Assembly (NCBI RefSeq): GCF_954871325.1
Contig: NC_088779.1
Location: 2,792,846 to 2,856,845, forward strand
Direction: 5' to 3'
DNA from: Gordionus sp. m RMFG-2023
Taxonomy: Eukaryota > Nematomorpha > Gordioida > Chordodea > Parachordodidae
Length of the DNA stretch: 64,000 nt
Below, piece by piece: positions 1 through 10,979 of the stretch; position 1 is the first letter of the stretch, and every line of letters starts with the position of its first letter. Under the pieces are notes generated by a model, which did no database searches, was not told the origin of the DNA, and worked only from the letters and a program-made list of their open reading frames with translations. The position numbers were made by a program, and so were the translations under genes.

Positions 1-84
1 CTTGATAATTAAGAGAATGTTCTATAAAAATATTTTCTATAAAAAAAAAATAAAATAAAATCAATAAAAAAATAAAAATAAGTA

Positions 85-960
85 TGTAGCGTGGATCCGA
101 CAAAATGGTAAGCTTTTAAAAAAGTAGGATCCTTAAAGTATAAATTTATTTAAATATTAAAATTGTACTTTGTATATTTTTCAGTTAGTTAGACAAAATA
201 TTCATAAGAGATAAAAGGGCATATTGTGCGGCCCGACAAAATGGATAGCTTTAAAAATAGGTAGGATGCTTAAAATAATATAAATTTAATTAAATTATAA
301 AAAAGTAATCGATTTTTTGGAATAGATATAAAATCATGTATAAAATTATTTATAATAAAAATAATGTACTATGTATATATTTTTGAGCATTACACAAAAT
401 AATCCATAGGGATAATAGAGCAATGGTGGATCCGACAAAATGGTAAGCTTTTAAAAAAGTAGGGTCCTTAAAAATTGTTATATTATTAATGTACTTTGTA
501 TATTTTTCAGTTAGTTAGACAAAATATTCATAAGAGATAAAAGGGCATATTGTGCGGCCCGACAAAATGGATAGCTTTAAAAATAGGTAGGATGCTTAAA
601 ATAATATAAATTTAATTAAATTATAAAAAAGTAATCGATTTTTTGGAATAGATATAAAATCATGTATAAAATTATTTATAATAAAAATAATGTACTATGT
701 ATATATTTTTGAGCATTACACAAAATAATCCATAGGAATAATAGAGCAATGGTGGATCCGACAAAATGGTAAGCTTTTAAAAAAGTAGGGTCCTTAAAAA
801 TTGTTATATTATTAATGTACTTTGTATATTTTTCAGTTAGTTACACAAAATATTCATCAGAGATAAAAGGGCATATTGTGCGGCCCGACAAAATGGACAG
901 CCTTAAAAATATGTAGGATGCTTAAAATAATATAAATTTGTTAAAATTATAAAATAATAT
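85..960. repeat. 326-bp tandem repeat, about 2.7 copies
   Basis: The motif GTGCGGCCCGACAAAATGG begins at 226, 552 and 878, exactly 326 bp apart. A second motif, GTGGATCCGACAAAATGG, alternates with it, so each unit holds two related half-units sharing GACAAAATGG. Copies are nearly identical, which implies recent amplification. The array runs off the left edge of the window. Confidence 0.9.
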
Positions 961-2330
961 CATACTAAGTATATTCAAACAATTTATTTTTTATAATGCT
1001 TAATGATTTTTATACTTTTTTTTGTACTATGATCAAGGTTAAAATTATATTTTGATTTTATAAATTTATAAAATGCTTTTATAAAAAAAACACTATTTAA
1101 AAATAAATTAAGACTGTTGGTAGGATCATCTGTTTGTATAAAATAAATAAATAAAATCAACAAATAAAGGAACACGATTTATGAAATGTTCACGAAATTT
1201 GCTATTGAGCATTTTTAAAGTCTACTTTAATTATAGCTATGTTAGGAGGAGGATTTTGGAATACAAATGGCATCCGAAATTATTTTGCCTTCCCTTAACA
1301 CCAAATCCTAATTGATAAGTATACTTAATAAGTTAAGACTGTGGGTTTTGACCCATAGCAATTATTTTTGCTAATAATCTTCTAAATAGCCTATTGCAAT
1401 CCACCACAGTGTTTGTGAGGTAATCTGGTTTGCCCCCATAATTGATTCGAATATATGAAGGACAGATCTTTTTTTAAAAGAGCATTTAGGAAGGTTTTAA
1501 AAGCATTTAAATGATTCTTTGAGAAGAATGTAGATTTTATAAGGAGTGCGAGAGCAAACGTGGAAAATTTCTTAAAAGAATTGATAAATATCATAACTCA
1601 CAAATCATATTTTTTTTATTCCATGTTTATTGGACTTTTCCCTAAAAATTTATAGAAATCTTGGGAAGGATAAATACGGATAATCTATTCCTCTAATTTG
1701 ACTATTCTGATTCATCCATCATCAAATGACGGTAAAATTTATTACTTATCCATACGGAGAAAATTCTGATTACCCGTCCGTCATTCTTGACGGGCTCTCA
1801 GCCAGTATATCTATAAATAGCAAAACAATATCACAAAAAAAATGTTTTATAAATATCGTTAAATTGACCGATAATCGAATCGAAACCGACCACTTACTAA
1901 ATATTTAATTTTTTTCTTCTCTATTATATATCATCAAAATGTGCGACATCTTAAAATTTATTAAATGGACAAGCTTTACTCATAGAGATCAAATCCTCAC
2001 CACAAAACAAACTATCAAAAAATTGGCGCGTGAACGATATTTTGCGAAAAATATTAAGACCCTTAAAGTAAATAAATCTTTTAATTTTACGATAGATTTT
2101 TGTATCCGATACATTGCTTCATCCTAATCATTAAATAATAACCCTATTATATAATCAACTTGTTTATTAATTTATTTATTTTTATTATCATCGCTTACAA
2201 ATTACAAATATAATTTTTTTAAAAAATAATTTATCATTCATAATTTCTATTTTGTTATAAATTATTCTTTTTTCTTTGAAATATATGAGGAAAATGAGGA
2301 TATCAAATATAAATGAAAGATACCTTATTA
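961..2330. other. Mostly gene-free AT-rich stretch with two small open frames
   Basis: Two adjacent short open frames on the + strand (1726-1908 and 1939-2127) lie in a patch less AT-rich than its surroundings and have varied amino-acid composition. I recognise no domain in either and see no clear splice sites joining them. They may be remnants of one gene or chance frames. The rest is low-complexity A/T sequence. Confidence 0.3.
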
Positions 2331-2510
2331 TACAGTGTTGTGATGATTTGATGAAACATATTGACGATTAAATTAAAACCCATCCATTTTAGACCAAACA
2401 TTATTGAAAAAATTCTTTTATTCCCCCTTTTCGTTATTTTAATCATTTTTATAATGGATGGGTTTTAATTTAATCGTCAACATGTTTCATTAAATCATCA
2501 CAACACTGTA
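2331..2510. mobile_element. Tc1/mariner-type foldback MITE with TA target duplication
   Basis: A 176-bp element (2333-2508) starts CAGTGTTGTGATG and ends CATCACAACACTG. It is flanked by TA on both sides. The inverted repeats extend about 60 bp each and leave a short loop. It encodes nothing. Its terminal CAGTGTTGT resembles the ends of the abundant M1 family, so the two may use the same transposase. Confidence 0.85.
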
Positions 2511-2570
2511 AAATATGAAAAGAATGTTAAACATAGGATGGAAAATCCCATGAGGTTGGGAAATAGGGAT

Positions 2571-2646
2571 CTCAGGATTCCTATCTGCAATATTTGTCGA
2601 GGGAGACATCCTGAAATCCTCGACAAATAAGATAGAAATCCTGAAA
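2571..2646. repeat. Small hairpin
   Basis: ATTTGTCGAGG and CCTCGACAAAT form a perfect 11-bp stem. The outer arms TCAGGATT and AATCCTGA extend it with small bulges. It could be a tiny foldback element or an RNA hairpin. Confidence 0.6.
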
Positions 2647-2670
2647 TCCGATCCTCATTTAATTATATAA

Positions 2671-2960
2671 GTTAGCGTCAATATTTTTTTTTCCCCGGTA
2701 TTGTTTTATTTTTTCAAATTTAAATCATTTTTTTGAGCACGTTTTTTTTAAATTTAAAAAAATTTAAATTTACCGGAAATGTATGCCATCATATTTGGAA
2801 TATACAATCTAACCATGAACTCTTAGAAAACTTAATTAAATATGTATTAGGTATTTTTCGATAAATATTTTTATATAAATTATAAATGACTCAAAGGTGA
2901 GCCAGCAAAATTGCCTAACAATTCAGAAGATAGATATTCCAAACATGATATAATCTGGCA
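2671..2960. mobile_element. M3 foldback element, partial
   Basis: The left end reads GTTAGCGTCAA, followed by a T-run and CCGG, as in the complete copy at 46589-47012. The central inverted repeat is present (TTTGGAATATAC opposite GATATTCCAAAC). The right terminal arm is missing. Confidence 0.6.
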
Positions 2961-3019
2961 TAATGAATGGGAGAAATAATGCATATCTTCTTTATATAAA
3001 AAAATTATTATGAAATTCA

Positions 3020-3209
3020 TTCTCTTCTCTTCTCTTCTCTTCTCTTCTCTTCTCTTCTCTTCTCTTCTCTTCTCTTCTCTTCTCTTCTCTTCTCTTCTCT
3101 TCTCTTCTCTTCTCTTCTCTTCTCTTCTCTTCTCTTCTCTTCTCTTCTCTTCTCTTCTCTTCTCTTCTCTTCTCTTCTCTTCTCTTCTCTTCTCTTCTCT
3201 TCTCTTCTA
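3020..3209. repeat. Perfect TCTCT pentanucleotide microsatellite
   Basis: About 38 uninterrupted copies of TCTCT, followed by a few GAAA units. The pure pyrimidine/purine strand asymmetry could allow triplex (H-DNA) formation. Open frames through it on both strands are artefacts of a 5-bp unit lacking stop codons. Confidence 0.97.
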
Positions 3210-3445
3210 TAGAAAGAAAGAAAGAAAGCGCTAACCAATAATCATTCTAGTTTTCCTAAGATGATATTTTTCATATATATGCATTTAACGCCCTCTTATG
3301 GATATATATTTGTTAAATTTTTAAAATCTAAATTAGTTTATTTTTTCTTCGGTAAATTGTGTGGATGACTTATCCTAAAGCATAATATTCCCTCTTAAGA
3401 ATATTATCGTAGACAAAATTTTTAATAGATCATAAGAGATGCTAC

Positions 3446-3717
3446 TAAAATAATTCTCAATTTACACTACAATTAATTTTATTTGAATAACCTCACTTTA
3501 TTTTTTATCTAATAAATTCCAACAGTAATCATAAAAGTCGATATCAAATAATTCAAATTCCAATTCATAAAAATACAACTCAATTTTTATAAAATCACCG
3601 ACTGAATAAAATTTTAATTTTTCAATAAAAACATATTATTCAAAAATTAATAATCTGATGACATCTCTTGAAAATAAATAAAAAATTTTATTTTTCTCTT
3701 TAATTCAACATTTGCAA
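3446..3717 (-). repeat. 3' LTR of the older LTR element
   Basis: Long direct repeat of 6167-6441. It is about 272 bp and adjoins the GCTAC duplication on its outer side. Confidence 0.8.
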
Positions 3718-4835
3718 CACGCCCATCCTTCAAAAGCCCAGATACCATATAATTATCGTTCTTTCATTGATTATTTCCTCGTAATTTATCGAATCTTATC
3801 TTTGAACATCATCGAATTTTAACTCTTAAATTATCTTCTTTCGACATGCGGACTATAATAATTAATATATTTTGTTTGTTTTATAATACATATAAATTTG
3901 GATTCAACAATCCTTTACAATTATTTTCTTTTTCTTAATGTTCAATTATAAAACAAATAATTGACCACAAACAAAATAAAAGAATACGAATAGGGATAAA
4001 AAAAATAATTTATAATTATCACTATTAAAACTACATAAATTGATTTTCGTTATATCCATTAAGAAAATAATATGAATTACAAAAAAAATATTAAGACATG
4101 TCATATAGCAAAAATACAAAACTACAATATATATATAATGCCACCACAATCATATTTTTTATGTTACAAAAAAAAATATGAAGATGTGCCGATAGATAAA
4201 AAAAATGTTAATTTATAATTATAACTATTAAAACTATAAACAATATCATCACATCACATCACATTCCATCTTTTTTTAAAACTTTTTTTTTTACATAATT
4301 CTTCACTAGGTCAAAGTTTAAAATCTTTTAATGTCCACCGACTTTTATTTAAGAGTTTTTTTTTCTTTACCACATAATATTAAAAAAAATTTTAATTTTA
4401 CATTGTTTCACAACAATATCTCTTTAAATTAAAAAAAAAATACATTTTTTTTTAAAAATTAATCTACACAAAAGTTTGTATTTCATTGAACTTTCCAATA
4501 CCATGCCACATGGTATTATTCACATGAATTTATTAAAGTCAATGTTTTTATTTTATTGATAAAAATTTAATTCTTAAATTAAAATATTCTTCTCTATTGT
4601 TTAAGATAAATAATACTTTTCTTCACAGATGTTATTTTTATTAAAACTTTTATTACAATATATTATCACTTTTAATTATGCTTTACTCAATTTTATATTG
4701 ACACGAAAACACCAACACTGATTAATTTCTTTTTCAATCATCACAATTTTTCATAAAACTATATATATCGAAATATTTATTATTCTCTAAATATGATTTT
4801 TCTATTTTTATATGATTCTCTTTCAAATCATATAG

Positions 4836-5520
4836 TCACTGTGACCCACTCACACTTTGGATACATGGTATGGCAATGTGTCCCATTTCTTCACATTTGA
4901 AACACAATCTATCATGGTTTGTATTATAAGTTTTAATTTCATCCACATTTATAATCTGAGGATTTTGTATACTTCGAACCACTGGATTTATCACTACCGA
5001 TGTTCGTTGCGGTAATCCACTTTTGAAATTGGCTTCTTTCACCATGCAATTTCTTTTTATATGTCCTACAAAACCACATCTATGACACACTATGTCATTT
5101 TTTTCACTTGGTTTTGCAGTCACATTCTCATTAGTTTTTCGGTCTCTTGAATAACAATTTTTACCAATATGTCCTTTTCTTCCACAAAGTTCACAACTTT
5201 CAATCACATTATTACTTTTGATTTTTAAGTTGGAAACTTCTCTGGACAAATTTTTCATATTTTCTCTCATTTCTCTAATTTCACTTAAAATTCGAGATTC
5301 CTCGGTACTTTGTCTCAAAGTATTATTTGTTTTATTATTTTTCTAAATTTCTACTGGTTTCTCGATTAAAACCTCAGCTGTTTGCTTTTTAAATTCTATC
5401 ACAATTGAATTTAATTTTTTATTCATATCCTCCGATATGTCAATATTTTGAGGAAAATTAAATACTTCACCCGTATGTAATATTTTCTCATATTTTTCTT
5501 CAACATTTTTTACCATTTAA
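4836..5520 (-). pseudogene. Gag-like zinc-knuckle region of the older LTR element
   Basis: The minus-strand region encodes a charged, probably coiled-coil segment followed by three CCHC zinc knuckles of the CX2CX4HX4C pattern. Their cores are CELCGRKGHIGKNC, CHRCGFVGHIKRNC and CFKCEEMGHIAIPC. Knuckles of this kind bind nucleic acid in retrotransposon and retroviral Gag proteins. Position between two LTRs supports a gag fossil rather than a host CCHC protein. The copy is degraded. Confidence 0.7.
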
Positions 5521-6166
5521 ATTTTTTAATTCTAACAAAATTAAATGTAAACTATTTTTGATATCTTCAGAAATATCTGGAGATTTCACCAAAACTTTAG
5601 GAATTAAATTTTCGGTATTTGTATTTTTTATATCATTTTCTCTATTTTTAAAGAGATCTTCTTTTTATTTTCCATATTACTTGTTTCATTATAATTAAGA
5701 TTACATAAAACACGAAAAAAATTAATGCAGTAATGACATTATTGGTCACATCCACTTTATTAAAGTTTGAATTAAAAATTTTATTAAAATTACTCTTAAA
5801 ATTTGACATTTTATTAATATTATGCTTATTATAATTATCATTAAAATAAAAAAGCCATTTTTTTATTAATTACCCAAAATTTAAAATTTTATCTTATATA
5901 TTTCTAATTTTAATCCAAAAAATCTTACTATTGCGTTGTGTAATTTATAATACAAAAAAAAAATATCTTACCTTTATATATCCGGAATCCACTATTATTT
6001 TGAGGACCGGTCCTAGAAAATCTTTTTCTTGATTAATAACGTCTAAAATTTATTTTTATAAAACACTCTTGTTTAATTTTTTCTCTAACTATTTCAATTT
6101 TTATATTTTTCTCTAACTTATTTTTTCCCTAATAAGTGTTAAAGAATACTGGTCGTTCGGTACCAA

Positions 6167-6441
6167 TAAAATATTTCTCAATTTACACTACAATTAATTT
6201 TATTTTAATAACCTCACTTTATTTTTTGTCTAATAAATTCCAACAGTATAATCATAAAAGTCGATATCAAATAATTCAAATTCCAATTCATAAGAATACA
6301 ACTCAATTTTTATAAAATCACCGACTGAATAAAATATTACTTTTTCAATAAAAACATATCATTCAAAAAATAATAATCTGATTGACATCTCTTGAAAATA
6401 AATAAACATTTTTATTTTTCTCTTTAATTCAACATTTGCAA
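6167..6441 (-). repeat. 5' LTR of the older LTR element
   Basis: Partner of 3446-3717. The candidate primer-binding site lies directly beside it on the inner side, and GCTAC follows on the outer side. Confidence 0.8.
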
Positions 6442-6722
6442 GCTACTAATTAGGAATTAAAATTTTTTATAATTATGAACCCCCCTCCTTTTGTCTTTTT
6501 TGGATATTTTATTAATAGCTATTTTTAATATATAAAAGAATCCAAAAACATAATATTCCCGCTTAAGAATATTATCGTAGACAAAATTTTTAATAGATCA
6601 TAAGAGATGCTACAAATTAGGAATTATAAAATTTTTTATTTATGAGAAATTATTAATAGCTATTTTTAATTTTATAAAAGAATCCATCAACATGATATTC
6701 GTGCTTAAGAATATTATCGTTG
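6442..6722. repeat. Local tandem duplication hosting the LTR insertion
   Basis: A block of about 165 bp (TTAGGAATT, then TAATAGCTATTTTTAAT, then CTTAAGAATATTATCG, then CATAAGAGATGCTAC) occurs nearly twice here. Its tail also lies at 3361-3445, left of the LTR element, and a diverged copy at 7387-7500. The LTR element therefore inserted into a pre-existing repeat array. Confidence 0.65.
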
Positions 6723-6820
6723 TTATATATACGTCGATTTAAAATTTTTATATCTTTCGGCGAGATTATTTTATTTTTAGGTTTTATATTTAACGTTTTC
6801 ATTTTATCGTTGCAATTAAG

Positions 6821-7016
6821 TGATGTTAACGGCTAACTTCCATATTTTAGCCAGAAAAATATTGCCTAATACCTCGAGATTTCGCTAAATAGATGTCCGA
6901 ACATTTGTTCCTGCCACAAACAAAAATCTTCAGGCTTGCGCAATATTATTCTGGATGAAATATTGAGTTTAGCCGTTTTAAAAAATCGGCTCAAAACGAG
7001 CCGTTTTACAACACTA
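6821..7016. mobile_element. M1 MITE, left arm shortened
   Basis: The right arm is complete (GTTAGCCG, then AATCGGCTC, then AAAACGAGCCG, then ACAACACTA). The left arm lacks the outer GGCTCGTTTTGAGCC part. An open frame at 6936-7178 is a by-product. Confidence 0.75.
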
Positions 7017-7312
7017 GTTTGCAATTTATGTTTGTTTCTTAACTTAAAAATCAATTTATTTTACCGCTTAAATATTTTCGATAAAATTGACAATTTATTA
7101 TTTATTTTCTTATTTTATACAAAACTTAAAACTTTAATTTTCAATTTTAATCGATCATTTTTTATAATTTATAATTGATTATATTTCGTTTGAAGATGAT
7201 ATATGTAAAAAAAATTATGAGAACATAAAATGTAATTTATTAATAAAGTATGATTTCAATGATGATATTTACCAGGCTTCTGGAATGGACTAATGAGGAG
7301 ATAGGTGTAGGG

Positions 7313-7328
7313 GCAGCCATATGGCTGC
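7313..7328. repeat. Perfect 16-bp palindrome GCAGCCATATGGCTGC
   Basis: Perfect dyad in a small GC-rich island (7285-7345), followed by a further CTAGCAGCC. No flanking element was identified. Confidence 0.6.
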
Positions 7329-7537
7329 TAGCAGCCAGCCTCTTCAACAATCTATTCACGATTGTTCTTCAATCATAGAAAAAATTTTTTGAAACCATTT
7401 AGGTCATAAGAGATGCTTACTAATTAGGAATTAAAATATTTTTTTTTATTTATTTTCTTTATGGAAAATTATAATAGCTTATTGTTAATTCATAAAACAT
7501 ATCTTTAAAAATTATTTATTTATCATAAAGTAGTAGA

Positions 7538-7685
7538 TAGTGTTATTAAACGGCTCTAACTCAATGCTTCACCTAGAAATGTTACGCAAGCCAGAAGATT
7601 TTGCTCATAGAAGGAACAAAGGTCCATTCATATATTATCGAAATTTCAAGGCTTAGGCAATATTTTTCTGGCTTTAACAACACTA
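7538..7685. mobile_element. M1 MITE, internally deleted
   Basis: Starts TAGTGTTATTAAACGGC and ends AACAACACTA, but both arms are shortened. The M1 core (GATTTTGCTCATAGAAGGAA) is intact. Confidence 0.75.
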
Positions 7686-8113
7686 GTAGTAGGCTTTTTT
7701 TATATTTTATATGTATAAAATTTGTAAACTCAAAATATAATAATAAACCACAATATCATTGAGTTGTATGTAATAAACTATAATAAATAATTTTTTTACT
7801 TCTTCTTCAATTAATATAAAGTAAAAAATAGATTTATTAAATTATTTGATATTTAAAATCTCAATTTTTTTTATGTATATTTTTTTTAAAAAAAATATTT
7901 CTGAAATTTATTTTATTTCGAATAAAAAATTTAATTCTTAAAAGAAAATTAAAAAAATTTTTTTTCATTAATTAAAATAAAAAACGATTTATATAAATAA
8001 AATTTTGATTGATTTATGATTAATTTGCTTTTTTAGCAATGCAGTTTAGCAATGCACAGCTTTTAGTCATACCACCTCAAGGTGACATCTTATTCGTGAT
8101 CATAAATATAATG
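7686..8113. other. Low-complexity AT-rich spacer
   Basis: Long A and T runs only. I see no gene, structured RNA or repeat end. Confidence 0.5.
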
Positions 8114-8300
8114 ACAGTGTTGTTAAACGGCTCGTTTTGAGCCGATTTTTAAAAACGGCCATTTCAGCATTTCATCCAGGAAAATATTACGCAAGCCTGA
8201 AGATTTTTGCTCATAGAAGGAACAAAGGTTTAGACATATATTATCGGAATCTCGAGGCCTAAGGCAATATTTTTCTTGCTAAAATATTGAGTTATATAAT
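8114..8300. mobile_element. M1 MITE, right arm truncated
   Basis: Begins CAGTGTTGTTAAACGGC with a full left arm and core. The right arm stops after ATATTGAGTTA. Confidence 0.8.
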
Positions 8301-8791
8301 ATTGATGATTTAATTTTAGATATTATTTTATTTAGGGGAGGGGGAATAAAAAGGCAAAGAAAGACAAAATGGTTAGCTTGAATAACGGATATCGTAGAAA
8401 CAAGCTCAGAAAATATTTTAATTTGATTTTAACTTATCAAAAGAGTGTACTTTTTAGCGCTCATTTTATATTTTAAATGCCATTTTGACGAGGCTAAAAC
8501 CCAGAGATGATCGCGTAGATTAAGCTCAGGAACAGGAACTACTATATAAGGAAAAAAATAAATTCCTTTTAGCCTAAACTGGGAACATCTCCTGTTCTCG
8601 ACCTTTTTTTATGATATGAATGGAAATAAAGAATTTGCAAATTTGGCTAAAGAGAACAAAAACCACGAGTGGATTCAATGAGACAAGAATACTCCAATTT
8701 TAGAAAATGTGTAATTTTCATATTTTCTTAGTGTTTGTGGGTTACTCATTTACCTATGTATCAATGAGTGTCTTTTGGTTCAGGATTATTT

Positions 8792-8860
8792 GTCCGTGAG
8801 GTTTCTGCCCGTGAGGTTTCTGCCCGTGAGGTTTCTGCCCGTGAGGTTTCTGCCCGTGAT
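8792..8860. repeat. 15-bp minisatellite, about four units
   Basis: Unit GTGAGGTTTCTGCCC is repeated nearly perfectly. It lies in a 61-codon + strand frame (8768-8953) where it would encode REVSA repeats. The unit length is a multiple of three, so the open frame may be chance. I recognise no gene. Confidence 0.8.
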
Positions 8861-9400
8861 TCAGAAAAAAAAACATTTGAAAATTGCGAATATCAGTTTT
8901 GCCTTTTGATGAAAAAGTTGAGACAAACAAGAGAATTAATGAATATTTTATAATTATCAGTTGTTAAAAGATACTTTTTAAATGTATCTACAGTGGCGTA
9001 TCCAGGATTTTCTTATGGGGGGGGGGGGAATATTTTTTAGGGGCTTCGCCCCCAAACCCCCATTATTTGGCATTCGGCCAGCTGTCCCACGGCCTCCGGC
9101 CGGGTCTTATGTTTTAGCTATTCCATTAAATTATTCATAATTTAATGATAATTATATTTATATTTGTAACTATTATTTACTAATTCGTGCTAATAGATAT
9201 TACAAGCCTATTTTTTATTATTTTTAGTTGGGTATATTATATTTAATAAAATTTTTTAAATGTAAAGTTGAATAAAGTTTAATGTCATTTTTTTTATAAA
9301 ATTTGCTTTAAAAACTAGCCTCAGCTTAAATTCTCATACAATATAAGTATAATATAATTTTTTTAATGAAAATACTAATAGCAGTGTGTATAAAATATTA

Positions 9401-9616
9401 ATGTTGTTAAACGGCTCGTTTTGAGCCGATTTTTAAAAACGGCTAACTCAATATTTTCGCCAGAAAAATATTAACTAAGCCTCGAAATTTCGATACTATA
9501 GGTCTAGACCTTTGCTTCTTCTATGAGCAAAATTTTCAGGATTGCATAATATTTTTCTGGATAAATAACTGAGTTAGCCGTTTAATCGGCTCCAAACGAG
9601 GCGTTTAACAAAACTA
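9401..9616. mobile_element. M1 MITE inside the hAT transposon
   Basis: Near-complete: TGTTGTTAAACGGCTCG left arm and AACGAGGCGTTTAACA right arm around the M1 core. Being inside the decayed hAT element, it inserted later. Confidence 0.8.
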
Positions 9617-9756
9617 TAAAATATTGACTAGAAAATAATTTAAAGAACAAGTTTTTTTAAACTTCTTATCAATTACAATGTTATACAAATTTTTTTATTA
9701 AATACTACTATAATTATAATGTGATTTTTAATTTTTGTGGGAATGTTGTCAATTCA

Positions 9757-10979
9757 TCAAGAATTTTGTTTGTCTTTGGAACCAAATCTCTGTGGATATT
9801 TAACAGAGCTAACCCATTTAGCCGAGATTCGGAAGTAGTACTTCATAAATATGTTTTCAACCTTCTTAAGTTCGAAAGTTCTTTCATTCGTAAATGTTAT
9901 AATAGGCAAACATGGTAGAATATAAAACAACTTCAAAATATTAGGAATTTGAGCCAAGGTTTCTTTACACCAATTGAGCGGCGCATCAATAGCATGCTCG
10001 GGTTAAATAGCTAAACGTAGTAAATATTTATACCACAATTCGAATTCACTGATTAAATTTATTTCAGTATCAATATCATAGGAATAAAATTTTGCTAAAT
10101 ATTTAATTTTACCAATAGTGGCATTAGCAGTGGCGTAGCTACGGGGGTGGTTTTCGGGTTTGGACCCCTCCCAGAGCATAATTTTTTTTTTAGATTATAC
10201 GTTCAAAAGACTTAAAAGTGACTTTACATCAAATAAATACCATTAATATTTATATTTTTCTGGTTTTGATAGATTGTGGAAGGATATTATATTACTATTG
10301 AAATTATTCTGGGTAGTATTATTAAAGTCATTGAGAATAATCTACTAAATTATAATAACATATTATTCATGCATTTATTTATTATATATTGTCGAAGATG
10401 TGGTTATGATTTTTAAGACAAACCGGGCCGAAGGCCGGGCAAAAGGGCCGAAGGCCCGTCAAAGGGTCTGGGGGCGAAGCTCCCAGGATTTTATATGTAT
10501 GGACCCCCTCTAAGGAAAATTCCTAGCTACGCCACTGGGCATTAGAAAACGAAGATGGATCTTTGGGCATACCGTACTTTTATTTGCGATAAAAAGGTAT
10601 CTAAGAATGGGATGAAAGTGGATATTTTATAATATTCTTCAGTTAAGCCAATATTTATTTTACATCTCAATAATTGACCAGGTGCTAGACGAGGTTTAAT
10701 TAGTGTTATATCATAAAATTTAGCCTTCTATTCAACGTCTATATAAATATTATGAAAATATTCATCTACGTTCATTCTTATTGTATCTACCTGTTCATAT
10801 ATATTTTCTGCCAAATCAATAACCTGAATCAAATCTAAATTTGGTTTTTGTAAATTTCTACAAAGTAGTGAGCTATAGGAAAATAATTTATTGATGCAAC
10901 TAGCAGCATTGATAAACTCTGATTGATCAATTGAATTCAATAGTGATATCGCTTTTGACGACACATTCCTTTTTTTCAT
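9757..10979 (-). pseudogene. hAT transposase pseudogene (zf-MYM/TTF-type)
   Basis: Minus-strand fragments in order match this transposase class. First comes a segment around SSKAISLLNSIDQSEF (10979-10728). Next is a segment ending EEYYKISTFIPFLDTFLSQI, resembling the family's YY-x-IPFLDHFISQL region, just before the inserted MITE. Last is the C-terminal hAT dimerisation region with LPIITFTNERTF followed by a K-x-x-x-F segment (9957-9757), corresponding to the family's LPVTTATNERSF. Stops and frame changes separate the pieces and a 400-bp MITE interrupts them. No N-terminal zinc finger was found. The copy cannot encode a working transposase. Confidence 0.8.
10138..10537. mobile_element. M5 hAT MITE, 400 bp, inside the hAT transposase
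   Basis: Begins CAGTGGCGTAGCTACGG and ends CTAGCTACGCCACTG. GGCATTAG flanks both sides exactly (10130-10137 and 10538-10545), an 8-bp hAT duplication. The interior is GC-richer with short repeated GGCCGAAGGC motifs and no coding capacity. Confidence 0.92.

Larger units (their letters stand above)
3446..6441 (-). mobile_element. LTR retrotransposon fossil (Ty3/gypsy-like), about 3.0 kb
   Basis: Direct repeats at 3446-3717 and 6167-6441 bound the element, and GCTAC occurs immediately outside both ends (3441-3445 and 6442-6446), the 5-bp duplication expected of an LTR integrase. Just inside the right LTR, read on the minus strand, is TGGTACCGAACGACC, a plausible tRNA primer-binding site beginning TGG; this sets the orientation to minus. 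A gag-like region with zinc knuckles lies inside. I see no recognisable reverse transcriptase or integrase, and the internal part is only about 2.4 kb, so it is a broken or non-autonomous copy. By eye the LTRs differ at roughly ten sites including small indels, so it is clearly older than the element at 59140-61519. The family assignment rests on the gag style only. Confidence 0.8.

Noticed and set aside
1-960. CRISPR-like array
   Set aside because: The repeats are long continuous tandem units without unique spacers, in eukaryotic-type DNA.
3010-3238. Open frames of Ser/Leu/Phe or Arg/Glu repeats
   Set aside because: They are translations of the TCTCT microsatellite and have no gene features.
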